Below are positions 54,261-62,900 of a DNA stretch of 64,000 nucleotides, one piece after another. The first letter of the stretch is position 1. Every line of letters starts with the position of its first letter. The notes beneath the pieces are model-generated. The model ran no database searches, was not told the origin of the DNA, and saw only the letters and a list, made by a program, of their open reading frames with translations. Position numbers and translations under genes: made by a program. The stretch is from Paenibacillus marchantiophytorum (lineage in GTDB: Bacteria > Bacillota > Bacilli > Paenibacillales > NBRC-103111). The DNA lies in the NCBI RefSeq assembly GCF_014640555.1, contig NZ_BMHE01000008.1:62910-126909 (forward strand), given 5' to 3'.

Positions 54261-55658
54261 TCAAGAACGTTGCCAGCGGAACGTTGCTACCGTTTTCGGA
54301 GGAAGCTCGGCATGAATTTGTTCCCTCTCAGCAACAATTCGGAAGGGCTGATCCTCATCTGTCTGGTTAATGACTACAACAACTATGGTGTTATCAGGGT
54401 TTAGAAAAGCAACATTCGTTACAGTAGCTGCAGATCCATAATTGCTTTCAACTCTTCGTGCCCCCCGTTGGATGAATTTAGAGAATTGCCCGGTCAGGAA
54501 AAACTCCGGAGTCATCCAGTACTCATCTCGATGGTTGGCATCTTGAACAATTAAAGTCGGGTCGGGGATCCCAACCCATTGATGGCTACCGATTGTGCTA
54601 TCTAGCATGGTCACCCAAGCATTATAACTAGAAGCCCAATTGCGAAAATATTGCGCAATTCGGTCTGCTGCAGACACTCCCCAAATCGAACGTTCCGTCA
54701 TATGAATGGTCTTACCCGGATATGCACCCTTAATTTCCGACATCAGGGTCGGTTCTCCATCATAATCATGAAAAGCGATCCCATCCGTAACTTCATAGCC
54801 CTTTTCATCATTAAGAATGGGGCAAACGTACATCCAACCATCACTGAAGTTATGATCGAAGATCCAAATTTTAGTGTGAAGCTGGTATGCATCCAACTCT
54901 TTTTTGAGTGCAATTGCCAATTCCCTTTGACGCTCGGGACTCATATAACAACTTGGATAATCGATTTCAAGTAAAGGCTCATTTTGAAGCGTAATGGCAT
55001 ATAGTTCAATACCCTGCTCTTGGTACGCTTGAATCGCTTTACGATAATATTGAGCGAGAGCGTCCGTATACGCCTGGCCTTCCTTCAGCTGCCCTTTCTT
55101 CAAGCTTCCAGAGGTTTTCATCCATGCAGGCGGAGACCATGGAGAAGCAAATATCTGCATATCAGGGGCTATTTCCAGCATTCGCTTCAGCGTTTTTACA
55201 ATCCCCAAATCAATATCCTTTTGTATCGAAAAGCCCGCTAGAGGAAAATCCGTCTCGCCCTCATCCAGATCATTGTAGGAATAAAAAGTCTGCGCCGTGA
55301 AATCCGATGTGCCGAGTGTAATGCGCATAAAATTAAATCCAACTCCGTTGCTGGAATCGAGCAACCAAGCGTAGATCTCATCTTGTTTTGCTTCGGACAT
55401 CTGCGACAAATTATAGACCGTGCTTTCTTCTACCGAAGTACCCATGCCAACAATTTCTTGAAACGAGATCTCAGGAAAGACGGTAATCGTTGGGATATCA
55501 ATCGGGCTAGGAGAAGTGATAGTCAAGTTCACTCTTGCTTCAAGTGTATGATGGATTGGAAATGACTGATAAAACCAAGATCGATCTCTTGGATTTTTCT
55601 CAGAACTCCACCAAACCTCAGCTTCTTTGTGTTCTTGTTTTTTTTGAATAGGTGTCAT
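54261..55658 (-). CDS. Cytoplasmic GH30 glycoside hydrolase
   Basis: 465 aa without a signal peptide. GH30 motifs: VGMGTSVEEST, FMRITLGTSDF, SPWSPPAWMK, acid/base Glu227 in LQNEP and nucleophile Glu322 in HMTERS. The C-terminal beta-sandwich (about 385-465) completes the family architecture. It is a distant paralogue of the secreted GH30 at 45800 and lacks carbohydrate-binding modules. First gene of cassette VI; a 17-bp palindrome lies about 75 bp upstream. The expected job is cleavage of imported oligosaccharides made by the secreted enzyme. Confidence 0.85.
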   Translation of the reverse strand: MTPIQKKQEHKEAEVWWSSEKNPRDRSWFYQSFPIHHTLEARVNLTITSPSPIDIPTITVFPEISFQEIVGMGTSVEESTVYNLSQMSEAKQDEIYAWLLDSSNGVGFNFMRITLGTSDFTAQTFYSYNDLDEGETDFPLAGFSIQKDIDLGIVKTLKRMLEIAPDMQIFASPWSPPAWMKTSGSLKKGQLKEGQAYTDALAQYYRKAIQAYQEQGIELYAITLQNEPLLEIDYPSCYMSPERQRELAIALKKELDAYQLHTKIWIFDHNFSDGWMYVCPILNDEKGYEVTDGIAFHDYDGEPTLMSEIKGAYPGKTIHMTERSIWGVSAADRIAQYFRNWASSYNAWVTMLDSTIGSHQWVGIPDPTLIVQDANHRDEYWMTPEFFLTGQFSKFIQRGARRVESNYGSAATVTNVAFLNPDNTIVVVVINQTDEDQPFRIVAEREQIHAELPPKTVATFRWQRS

Positions 55659-55974
55659 CGTTGTCTCTCCTCTGTTAAGTAACCGAAATAACCAGCAGTT
55701 TGAATACCATGCTGTGAATGGGTTGCATTCCTTAGTATGGCATACTAAATCTACATTTTTCTACTGATTAATCTGTACATTTCTCAACTATGACCCTATA
55801 TAAATGCGATTATCATGCTATTTTCGCCAACCTGTTCAATACGTTGATTTTGTCCGTCTGATTTATTTCCGCCACTACTTAACCACTCCCAACATGGAAA
55901 ATATACCCATATATATTATAACGAATACACGTTCGTAGGTAAACAGTGTCTATAGGCATTACGCCGACAGTTTT
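55659..55974. other. Upstream region of cassette VI
   Basis: Contains the palindrome described at 55732-55748. The rest is A/T-rich intergenic DNA without a gene. No convincing -35/-10 pair was chosen. Confidence 0.3.
55732..55748. promoter_or_regulatory. 17-bp operator-like palindrome upstream of GH30
   Basis: TTAGTATG-G-CATACTAA is a perfect 8-bp inverted repeat with a 1-nt centre, about 75 bp upstream of the GH30 start. Size and symmetry suit a dimeric repressor or activator. The regulator is unknown. Confidence 0.45.
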
Positions 55975-56421
55975 TTAATTAAGTTGAAGTAAACGTATGA
56001 TTTCACCATCAATTATCTCTTCGCTTGCCTTTTTAAACCCCAAGGATTCATACATTCTTCCAGCAATTAAGTTATTAGGTCTGTGCCCGATCATAATTCT
56101 TTTGCAGCCCATTGATTCAATCAGCTCAATTAGTTTTTTCATTGCTGTCTTTCCGTAGCCCTTACCCTGGTTATTTTCATCAATCATTATTGCGGGTATC
56201 CAGTGGTTACCCTCCCCGTCTGGCTGCTTACAAAAAGCAAGAAATCCGATTAAATTATCATCACAATAAATTGCACGCAGCTCAAAATCATCAACATATT
56301 TAGATTCTGCAATCCAATAAACAACAGGTGCAGGAAAAACATTTAGTTGTTCTTTCTTAACTTTTAACCTGGTACAATCATACCAGTTTTCAATGGACAC
56401 TTGCTTTAATTCAATACCCAA
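55975..56421 (-). CDS. GNAT-family N-acetyltransferase
   Basis: 148 aa. The acetyl-CoA binding motif is QGKGYGKTAMKKLI, preceded by the strand HWIPAIMIDE and followed by GHRPNNLIAGRMYESLGFKK. The fold resembles spermidine/spermine-type GNAT acetyltransferases, but the acceptor is unknown. There is AGGAGG-like sequence ahead of the start. It stands alone, with another GNAT gene 320 bp upstream that carries border elements; the right-hand border of that unit ends about 236 bp before this gene, so this could be a neighbouring unit whose other border has decayed. Confidence 0.85.
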   Translation of the reverse strand: MGIELKQVSIENWYDCTRLKVKKEQLNVFPAPVVYWIAESKYVDDFELRAIYCDDNLIGFLAFCKQPDGEGNHWIPAIMIDENNQGKGYGKTAMKKLIELIESMGCKRIMIGHRPNNLIAGRMYESLGFKKASEEIIDGEIIRLLQLN

Positions 56422-56656
56422 AGAGAATTCCTCCCAAAATTGACTTCACAGAGGATTTCATCCCTCTATGACTATAATTGAAAATCCTTCATTGCAACTA
56501 CCTCTGCATGAATATTTTTCATACCACATCACTCCTTTCAATTTGGAAATCACCCATTCATCTTACCACTAAGTTTTTCGTCTTGATTGGTACAAAACAG
56601 CTATAAAAATTGAGTCTCGAGATCTGACTCTAAAGTTGATCATCCACCACGCTCTA

Positions 56657-56744
56657 CTCCCCGTTAGCTTAATACCAGAAGGAGCAGCTGCCGCGGCGGC
56701 AAGCTGCTCCTGGATCGCTCAACTAATGTTCTTACGTTAGTTTA
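56657..56744 (-). repeat. Border element at the 3' end of the GNAT gene (copy 2)
   Basis: Minus strand: begins TAAACTAACG at the GNAT stop codon, contains the hairpin AGGAGCAGCT...AGCTGCTCCT (arms 56702-56711 and 56680-56689) and ends TTAAGCTAACGGGGAG. It has the same plan as 9304-9379 after the HAD gene: CTAACG at both ends with a variable hairpin between. The hairpin may also act as terminator. Confidence 0.6.
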
Positions 56745-57191
56745 GTCCTCGAATTTTCTTATAAAATTTTTTTGGTCCTTTGTAAATCTATAGCCGCGTC
56801 GTTCGTAGAACCTATGAGCATGTATTCGACTTGGGTGGGATAACAGTTTCATCCCAGAAAATCCATTGTCCTTTCCCCACTGTTCAAGACATTCGATTAA
56901 CATGCTGCCTATACCTTGATTTCTATAACTTTCTTTAACAACAAATCCCAGGACGTTTACTAATGAGTCGGAAAAAAGTAATTCATACGGGCTTCCATGA
57001 ATATATCCTATTACCTCGTTGTTTTGTTCGTAAACAAAGATGATATCTTTAGTTTTCTTTGTAATGATTTCAATCTTCTCTTTTATTTTCTCTTTGGATA
57101 ATACATGCAGATTCGGGTTAAAGTCATGATTTAACAAATAAATATCGTGATAATCAGTTACCCTAATTTCCCTGACATTGTTTTCTTCCAT
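56742..57191 (-). CDS. GNAT-family N-acetyltransferase
   Basis: 149 aa from the ATG at 57191 (MEENNVREIRV), about 9 nt after GAGG. The acetyl-CoA motif is RNQGIGSMLIECLEQW, followed by LSHPSRIHAHRFYERRGYRF, typical of single-domain GNATs. The acceptor is unknown. Its stop codon TAA is part of the border element TAAACTAACG, and the identical 16-bp border found near the HAD gene lies 96 bp upstream. Base composition is A/T-rich compared with the surface-protein genes to the right. It looks inserted as a single-gene unit. Confidence 0.87.
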   Translation of the reverse strand: MEENNVREIRVTDYHDIYLLNHDFNPNLHVLSKEKIKEKIEIITKKTKDIIFVYEQNNEVIGYIHGSPYELLFSDSLVNVLGFVVKESYRNQGIGSMLIECLEQWGKDNGFSGMKLLSHPSRIHAHRFYERRGYRFTKDQKNFIRKFED

Positions 57192-57286
57192 ATATGAACG
57201 CCTCAATTCGTTAGATCATTACAAACACCTGAAATAAAAGTTACAGGTCTTTGCATATTTTAGCAATCCACTATGTTTGCACTGTT

Positions 57287-57339
57287 CTGCCCGTTACTTC
57301 AATAAATGAAAAGAGGAGTTGCTGTAAAGCAAACTCCTC
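57287..57339 (-). repeat. Border element upstream of the GNAT gene (16-bp core plus hairpin)
   Basis: Plus-strand CTGCCCGTTACTTCAA (57287-57302) is identical to 10123-10138. The adjacent hairpin has arms GAGGAGTTGCT (57313-57323) and AGCAAACTCCTC (57328-57339). On the minus strand it reads hairpin, then TTGAAGTAACGGGCAG, then 96 bp, then the GNAT start. Confidence 0.6.
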
Positions 57340-57462
57340 CACTATGTTTTCTATTTTCGAGAAAATCGGTGCATTTTAAAGCAATACTTTGATCTAAATC
57401 GAATAGAAGCAACATTCCATAAAAAGGTTTGAATGAACATTGTCAGCAGAACATTGAGTATT

Positions 57463-57555
57463 ATGGATCATTAAGCATGAAGCGACCCACAGCGATAAAG
57501 TCCGCGTCTATATTGGCCAAGGTAGCTTCGACAGAGGCCTTATTCATTTCCGTTC
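57463..57555 (-). pseudogene. Possible gene fragment resembling an FMN oxidoreductase end
   Basis: The minus strand directly past the SLH protein stop reads NKASVEATLANIDADFIAVG then RFMLNDP and a stop. The ADFIAVGR stretch resembles the phosphate-binding strand of old-yellow-enzyme-type flavin oxidoreductases. It is only about 30 codons long, so this is tentative. Confidence 0.3.
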
Positions 57556-59889
57556 TTACTTCACTTTCTTCTCCCCGCCTTCTGTAAGGCGCTCATACCG
57601 ATGCTCCGTCGATGCCTCCTCGACGTAGCCGAACGCCCAGTGAGAGGCAGGTACATCTGACCATGTCGGTGACGATACGCCGGATAGCGGTCCCCGCTGA
57701 AGCAGACGATCGATGATCGTAACAGCTTCGGCTCTGGACAGCTCCCGATCCGGCTGGAACGTTCTATCCGGATAGCCGTTCATCACGCCTGCCGCCATGA
57801 CCCGGGCGATCGTCTGCACGCCCCAGTGGCCTTGCGTATCCGAAGCGCTTGCCGCCGCTGTTTCGTTCAGCCCTTTCCAGACAGCGATAATTGATGCCAT
57901 TTCGGCTCTCGTTATCGACTGTGAAGGCCGGAACGTTCCGTCCGGGTACCCCCTCATGAGGCCGGTTCGTGCCGCATCGGCAATATATTCATTCGCCCAA
58001 TGATCCTGCTTCATGTCAGAATAGACGGTCCCGGTTCCTTTCGGTCCTTCATAAACACGCGAGAGGAGGGCAGCCATCTCGGCTCGGCTGATCGCGTTCT
58101 CCGGTTTGAAGGTACCGTCCGGGTAACCGAATACGAATCCGGAATGCTTACCGCGCTGCGCCGCCAGCCCGCTGAACAGCTTTTTGCGCATGGCGCCGTC
58201 GCTTGTTGCATCCCCAGCATACGTCACCTCTACACGCTGGCCTTCCTTAGCGGGGGGTTCAAGGATAAGCTTGATCCGCCCTTGGTCGAGGACGACCTCA
58301 ACGATCCGAACCGGCTTGCCGTCTACCGTCACCTTGAAGCCGTCTTTGTCGAGTCCTTCGTTCCCGCCGTCATGATCAATGACGATGTGGCCTTCATCGA
58401 CCGACAGTTCCGCTTTGGTCAAAGCAGGCGTGACCTTCACCGGTTTCGATCCGTCAGACGACGTCCCGGTCGAAGACCCGTCTCCCGAAGGCGTACCCAG
58501 CTTAACAAGGGTGAACGTACTGAACTTGTCGATCTCGATTTGGATCCCGTAAGGCGCTCCGTCCCTGTTGACGATCGTTCCCGTCACCAGCTTTTTCTCG
58601 CCGTCGCTATGTTCGATGAATACCCTCAAGGAATTGAGGAAATCAGCCTGATTCGTCGGCGGTACAATGCCGTTGAAAGGAATCGTCAGCTTCGTTCGGA
58701 AGCTGCTGTAGTTCGTTTCGATCTTTTGCGGCGTGCCGACGATTGTTGCTTGTGCGCCCCCCGGCGCCTGCCGCACTGCCTGCTCCTGCAACACCCGATT
58801 AGCCAGTGTCTGCCGCTTCAGCTCGTCGCGAACCGGCACGATGCGGAAGTACACATCCATCGCCTGATTCATCATTTGACGCAAAATGGCGTTATCCAGC
58901 GTCAAATTCGCCGTTTCGCTTTCAACGCGCAGGGTAAGTCCGCGGCCGGCCAGCGCTGAAACACCACCTGCCACGATCTCTACAGCAAATTCATCGGGAA
59001 CATCGCCAGCCGGCGCATCCATCAGGATGCGGGCGGTCTGTTCCCCCGTCTCTCGGCTGCGATCTAGAATTCGGTCAGCCGAAGCCTCATCCAAAATCGT
59101 TTTGTCGATCCGGGTCAGATCGGACAAAACCGTTCGCGTAATGTCAAGAGGACTGGAGTAGCCCCCGTTCTCACCCACAACCTTGATGGTGCGCGTGCGC
59201 TCCGTAACGGATTGCTTGGAGATCGTGCCGCTCTTGACGATCAGGAGGAACGGCCGCGTTGCGGATCGTCCGTTCTTCGAGACGGTGGCCGTCACGATGA
59301 CGCTCTGCTCCTCCGGTTGGCGGTTAACCCGGCCCATAATTTCATTCCCCTGAAGCTCTCCAATAGCGATCACCCCAGGCTTGTTTGACATCCAGACGAC
59401 GTTCGTTTCGTGCTTACCTACGGCAAGCAAGTAAAGCAACGAGGTGACGCTCTCCCATGTATCGCCATTGCTAAAACCGATACTCAGATGCTTGAGCGCG
59501 TCCTCCAACTCGGAATCCGTATTGTCGCCTCCGTTCCGCTTCAACACAAGGAACGAAGAACGCGCCACATCGGAGCCGTATCCGGCCAGTACCATGTACC
59601 GGCCGAGCGCGGCGTCCGCCGCTAGATGGAACGAGGTCTCAAAATGCCCGTTCCGAACCGGCAGCGACCGAAAATAATAAACATCGTCCTGCGGATCAAA
59701 AACTTTTAAAATAACCTCCTGGGTGTCGGCAGCGCCGCCGATCGTAACGCTGTCACCCTGATACTTGTCGGCGATTCCCGCAATGACCGGAGCCGCCTGA
59801 GCGGCCGTTACGGGTACGCCTTGGCCGATCAGTAGCGATAAAAGCATGACAAGCTGTAGGACAATTCTTGTTGATTTCATAATTTTCAA
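57556..59889 (-). CDS. Secreted SLH-anchored surface protein with Ig-like domains
   Basis: 777 aa (start TTG at 59889, about 9 nt after GGGAGG; an ATG at 59880 would also work). The signal peptide ends near AAQAAP (about residue 33). An N-terminal beta-rich region follows, then an atrophied Ig-like domain (about 130-220; SIGFSNGDTWESVTSLLYLL, TNVVWMSNKPGVIAI), a region with many aliphatic and charged residues, and a SwmB-like domain (about 485-575; TKAELSVDEGHIVI). Three SLH motifs (about 590-755; FGYPDGTFKPENAISRAEM, GYPDGTFRPSQSITRAEM, GYPDRTFQPDRELSRAEA) bind the cell wall. No catalytic motif was recognised. It lies 23 bp after the giant Big_1 protein and probably forms a surface assembly with it. 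Confidence 0.8.
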   Translation of the reverse strand: MKIMKSTRIVLQLVMLLSLLIGQGVPVTAAQAAPVIAGIADKYQGDSVTIGGAADTQEVILKVFDPQDDVYYFRSLPVRNGHFETSFHLAADAALGRYMVLAGYGSDVARSSFLVLKRNGGDNTDSELEDALKHLSIGFSNGDTWESVTSLLYLLAVGKHETNVVWMSNKPGVIAIGELQGNEIMGRVNRQPEEQSVIVTATVSKNGRSATRPFLLIVKSGTISKQSVTERTRTIKVVGENGGYSSPLDITRTVLSDLTRIDKTILDEASADRILDRSRETGEQTARILMDAPAGDVPDEFAVEIVAGGVSALAGRGLTLRVESETANLTLDNAILRQMMNQAMDVYFRIVPVRDELKRQTLANRVLQEQAVRQAPGGAQATIVGTPQKIETNYSSFRTKLTIPFNGIVPPTNQADFLNSLRVFIEHSDGEKKLVTGTIVNRDGAPYGIQIEIDKFSTFTLVKLGTPSGDGSSTGTSSDGSKPVKVTPALTKAELSVDEGHIVIDHDGGNEGLDKDGFKVTVDGKPVRIVEVVLDQGRIKLILEPPAKEGQRVEVTYAGDATSDGAMRKKLFSGLAAQRGKHSGFVFGYPDGTFKPENAISRAEMAALLSRVYEGPKGTGTVYSDMKQDHWANEYIADAARTGLMRGYPDGTFRPSQSITRAEMASIIAVWKGLNETAAASASDTQGHWGVQTIARVMAAGVMNGYPDRTFQPDRELSRAEAVTIIDRLLQRGPLSGVSSPTWSDVPASHWAFGYVEEASTEHRYERLTEGGEKKVK

Positions 59890-59912
59890 GCGAACCTGCC
59901 TCCCGAAATTCG

Positions 59913-62900
59913 TTATTCGCCTCTTGCCGTCACAACATCCGTCCGCTCTTCGGACAAGCTGTGTCCGACATCGCTGCGGTTGTATTCCGGACGGGTGACG
60001 ACGACCGCATACACCAGATCGCCGATTTCCGCGCGGTCGATATGCAGCGTGAACGGCTGCGGAGCGCGGCCGTCAATCGATTGCCCGACCACGAAGACAG
60101 GCGTGTCGTTCCGCATTCCTTGCAACACGACGTACGCCTTGCCCGCGTAGGGCTCTGCTCCCGGCTTCAGCGTAACCGTGACGGTGACATCCTTATCTTT
60201 CCATGCCGTTATCACATCGTATTTCGGCTTGTTCGGAATAATCACGTTTGTCGGATTGCTCTCCTTGTGTCCCGGCTCCTTGGCTGTCACACGGATGATG
60301 TCCCCGTTATCCAGCCCCGGGATATCGATTTCGACCGGCCCTTCGCCCGGGCCCGGATTTTCGCCTTCGCCCAGCTTATTGCCATCCTCGTCATAGATCG
60401 TGATCTTCGTGCCAGGCGGTACTTTATCCACTTTAACCTTGTTCCGATCCGGATCGACAGTGACATTGCGCGGATCAATCGGCTTGCTTGGTTCCTTGGT
60501 CACCGTATTGTCCGTCTTCGTACTTTCTTTCTTGCCCGGCTCGGTGTTTGTTAATTTAATGACGTCGCCTTCCTTCAGGCCAGGTATCGTGATCACAACA
60601 GGTCCTTTGCCAGGGCCCGGATTTGTACCGGTCCCGATGACCTTGCCGTCCTTGTCGTACACGTTGACCGTCGCTCCCGGCTCCACATCTTTCACGGTCA
60701 CTTTACCTGTATCCGGATCGGCAGCGACATTGCTTGGATCAATCGGCTTGCTCGGCTCCTTGGTCACCGTCTTGTCCGTCTTCGTACTTTCTTTCTTGCC
60801 CGGATCGGTGTTTGTTAATTTAATGACGTCGCCTTCCTTCAGGCCAGGTATCGTGATCACAACAGGTCCTTTGCCAGGGCCCGGATTTGTACCGGTGCCG
60901 ATGACGTTGCCTTCCTTGTCGTATACGTTGACCGTCGCTCCAGGCTCCACATCTTTCACGGTCACTTTACCCGTATCCGGATCGGCAGCGACATTGCTCG
61001 GATTAATCGGCTTGCTCGGCTCCTTGGTCACCGTCTTGTCCGTCTTCGTACTTTCTTTCTTGCCCGGCTCGCTGTTTGTTAGCTTGATCACGTCGCCTTC
61101 CTTCAGGCCAGGTATCGTGATAATGACCGGTCCTTTGCCAGGGCCCGGATTTGTCCCCGTGCCGATCACATTGCCGTCCTTGTCGTAGATTTTAACCGTC
61201 GCTCCAGGCTCCACATCTTTCACGGTCACTTTCCCCGTGTCCGGATCGGTGGTGACATTGTTCGGATCGATCGGCTTGCTGATTTCACCGGGCGACTGGA
61301 ATGTCACCTCGGCGCGCTGACCGATTTTGACATTCCCTGTAACTTCCTTGGCTTCATACGAGACTTTCTCCACAATTTTATCTGTTACCGTAAAGATCGC
61401 ATTTCCATCGGTATCGCTTATTTTTTGTACCGGCTTGATTACCGAGGAACCGCCGAGGGCTGTCAGATTCACGGTTTTACCGCTTAGAGGCTGGCCACTC
61501 ACATTCTTCAGCGTCACGGTAATCGTAGAAAATGCCGTGCCGTCAGCATCGACCGTCGTCGGAGAAGCGATAACCGTGGACCGGGCCACGCTGGTCGTTT
61601 GATCACCTGTTCCCGGTGTGGTCTGGAACGTAACGTCCGCCTTTGCCGCAATGTTGACCTGATCCGTTTCGTCTTTGGCGCTGTAGAAAATTTTCTCCGC
61701 ATAGCTGTTTGTTACGGTGAATACTGCTTGGCCTTGCATATCGCTCACACCTTGCACTGTTGTGATGACCGATTGGCCGCTGTCGGCTTTCAGGCTAACC
61801 GTTTTGCCGCTCACTGCTTGACCGTTCTTGTCTAAGAGCGTCACGGTGATCGTGGACATCGTCTTACCGTTCGCCGCTACCGCTACCGGTGCTGCTGTAA
61901 TCGTAGAACGCGCTACACTGGCCGGCAAAGCGCCTGTCCCACGGGGCACTTGAAACGTCACCGTTGCTTGCTCGGCAATGGTGACACCGCTCGTCAAATC
62001 CGTGGCGCGGTATATTACTTGTTCCGCAACGCTGTTAGTAACGGTGAAAATCGCTTGACCTTGCCCATTGCTCGTTCCATGCACGGCGGTAATGGCGGAA
62101 CTGCTGCCCCCTGCCGTCAAGATCACCGTCTTCCCGCTGACGGGATCGTTATTCGCATCCTTCAGCGTCACGGTGATCGTCGATTTGTCCGTTCCGTCCG
62201 CTGCCACCGTGGACGGCGTTGCCTTCACCGTAGAGTTCACGACGCTAGACTTCTTTGTGCCCATGCCAGGGGCAGATTGGAACGTTACTGTCGCTTGTTC
62301 GGCGATGCTCACCTGACTCGTTTCATCTTTGGCGGTGTAAGTCACTTGTTCGGCAGCTATGTCCGTGACCGTGAATATCGCTTCGCCTTGCGCATTGCTT
62401 GTTCCGGTTCCGTCAACAGCGGTAATGACCGAGCTACCGCCGGTAGCCTTCAAACTGACCTTCTTGCCGCTGACCGGCTGGTTATTTGCATCCTTCAAAG
62501 TCACCGTTACCATAGACGTATCTATGCCGTTCGCCGCTACTTGTGCCGGGGTTGCCTTCACCGTGGAAAGCTCGACACTGGATTTTGGCGTTCCCGGTCC
62601 TGACGCTTTAAAGAACGTCACGACCGCTAGTTCGGCGATGCTTACATGATCCGTTTCGTCTTTGGCGCTGTAAGTTATTTCTTCCGCGACCGTATTCGTT
62701 ACGGTAAATGTCACTTCTCCTTGCGGATTGCTCGTACCATAAACAGAGTTAATGACCGAACTACCGCCGCTGGCCGACAGGCTCACCAACTTATTGCTCA
62801 CCGGCTGGTTGTTCGCATCCCTCAGCGTCACGATGATCGTCGATTTGTCCGTTCCGTTCGCTTCAACGATCACTGGCGTTGCCGTGACGATCGATGCTGA

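Noticed and set aside
58000-58959. 319-codon plus-strand open frame
   Set aside because: Antisense to the SLH protein with SLH and Ig-like domains, which is clearly the real gene; product is Arg-rich and matches no family.
60400-61188. 262-codon plus-strand open frame inside the giant repeat protein
   Set aside because: It is the exact antisense of the 264-bp repeats, whose codon pattern keeps the opposite strand open; no ribosome binding site, composition is low-complexity.
61950-62603. 217-codon plus-strand open frame
   Set aside because: Antisense shadow of Big_1 domains; high Arg and His content typical of shadow frames in GC-rich genes.
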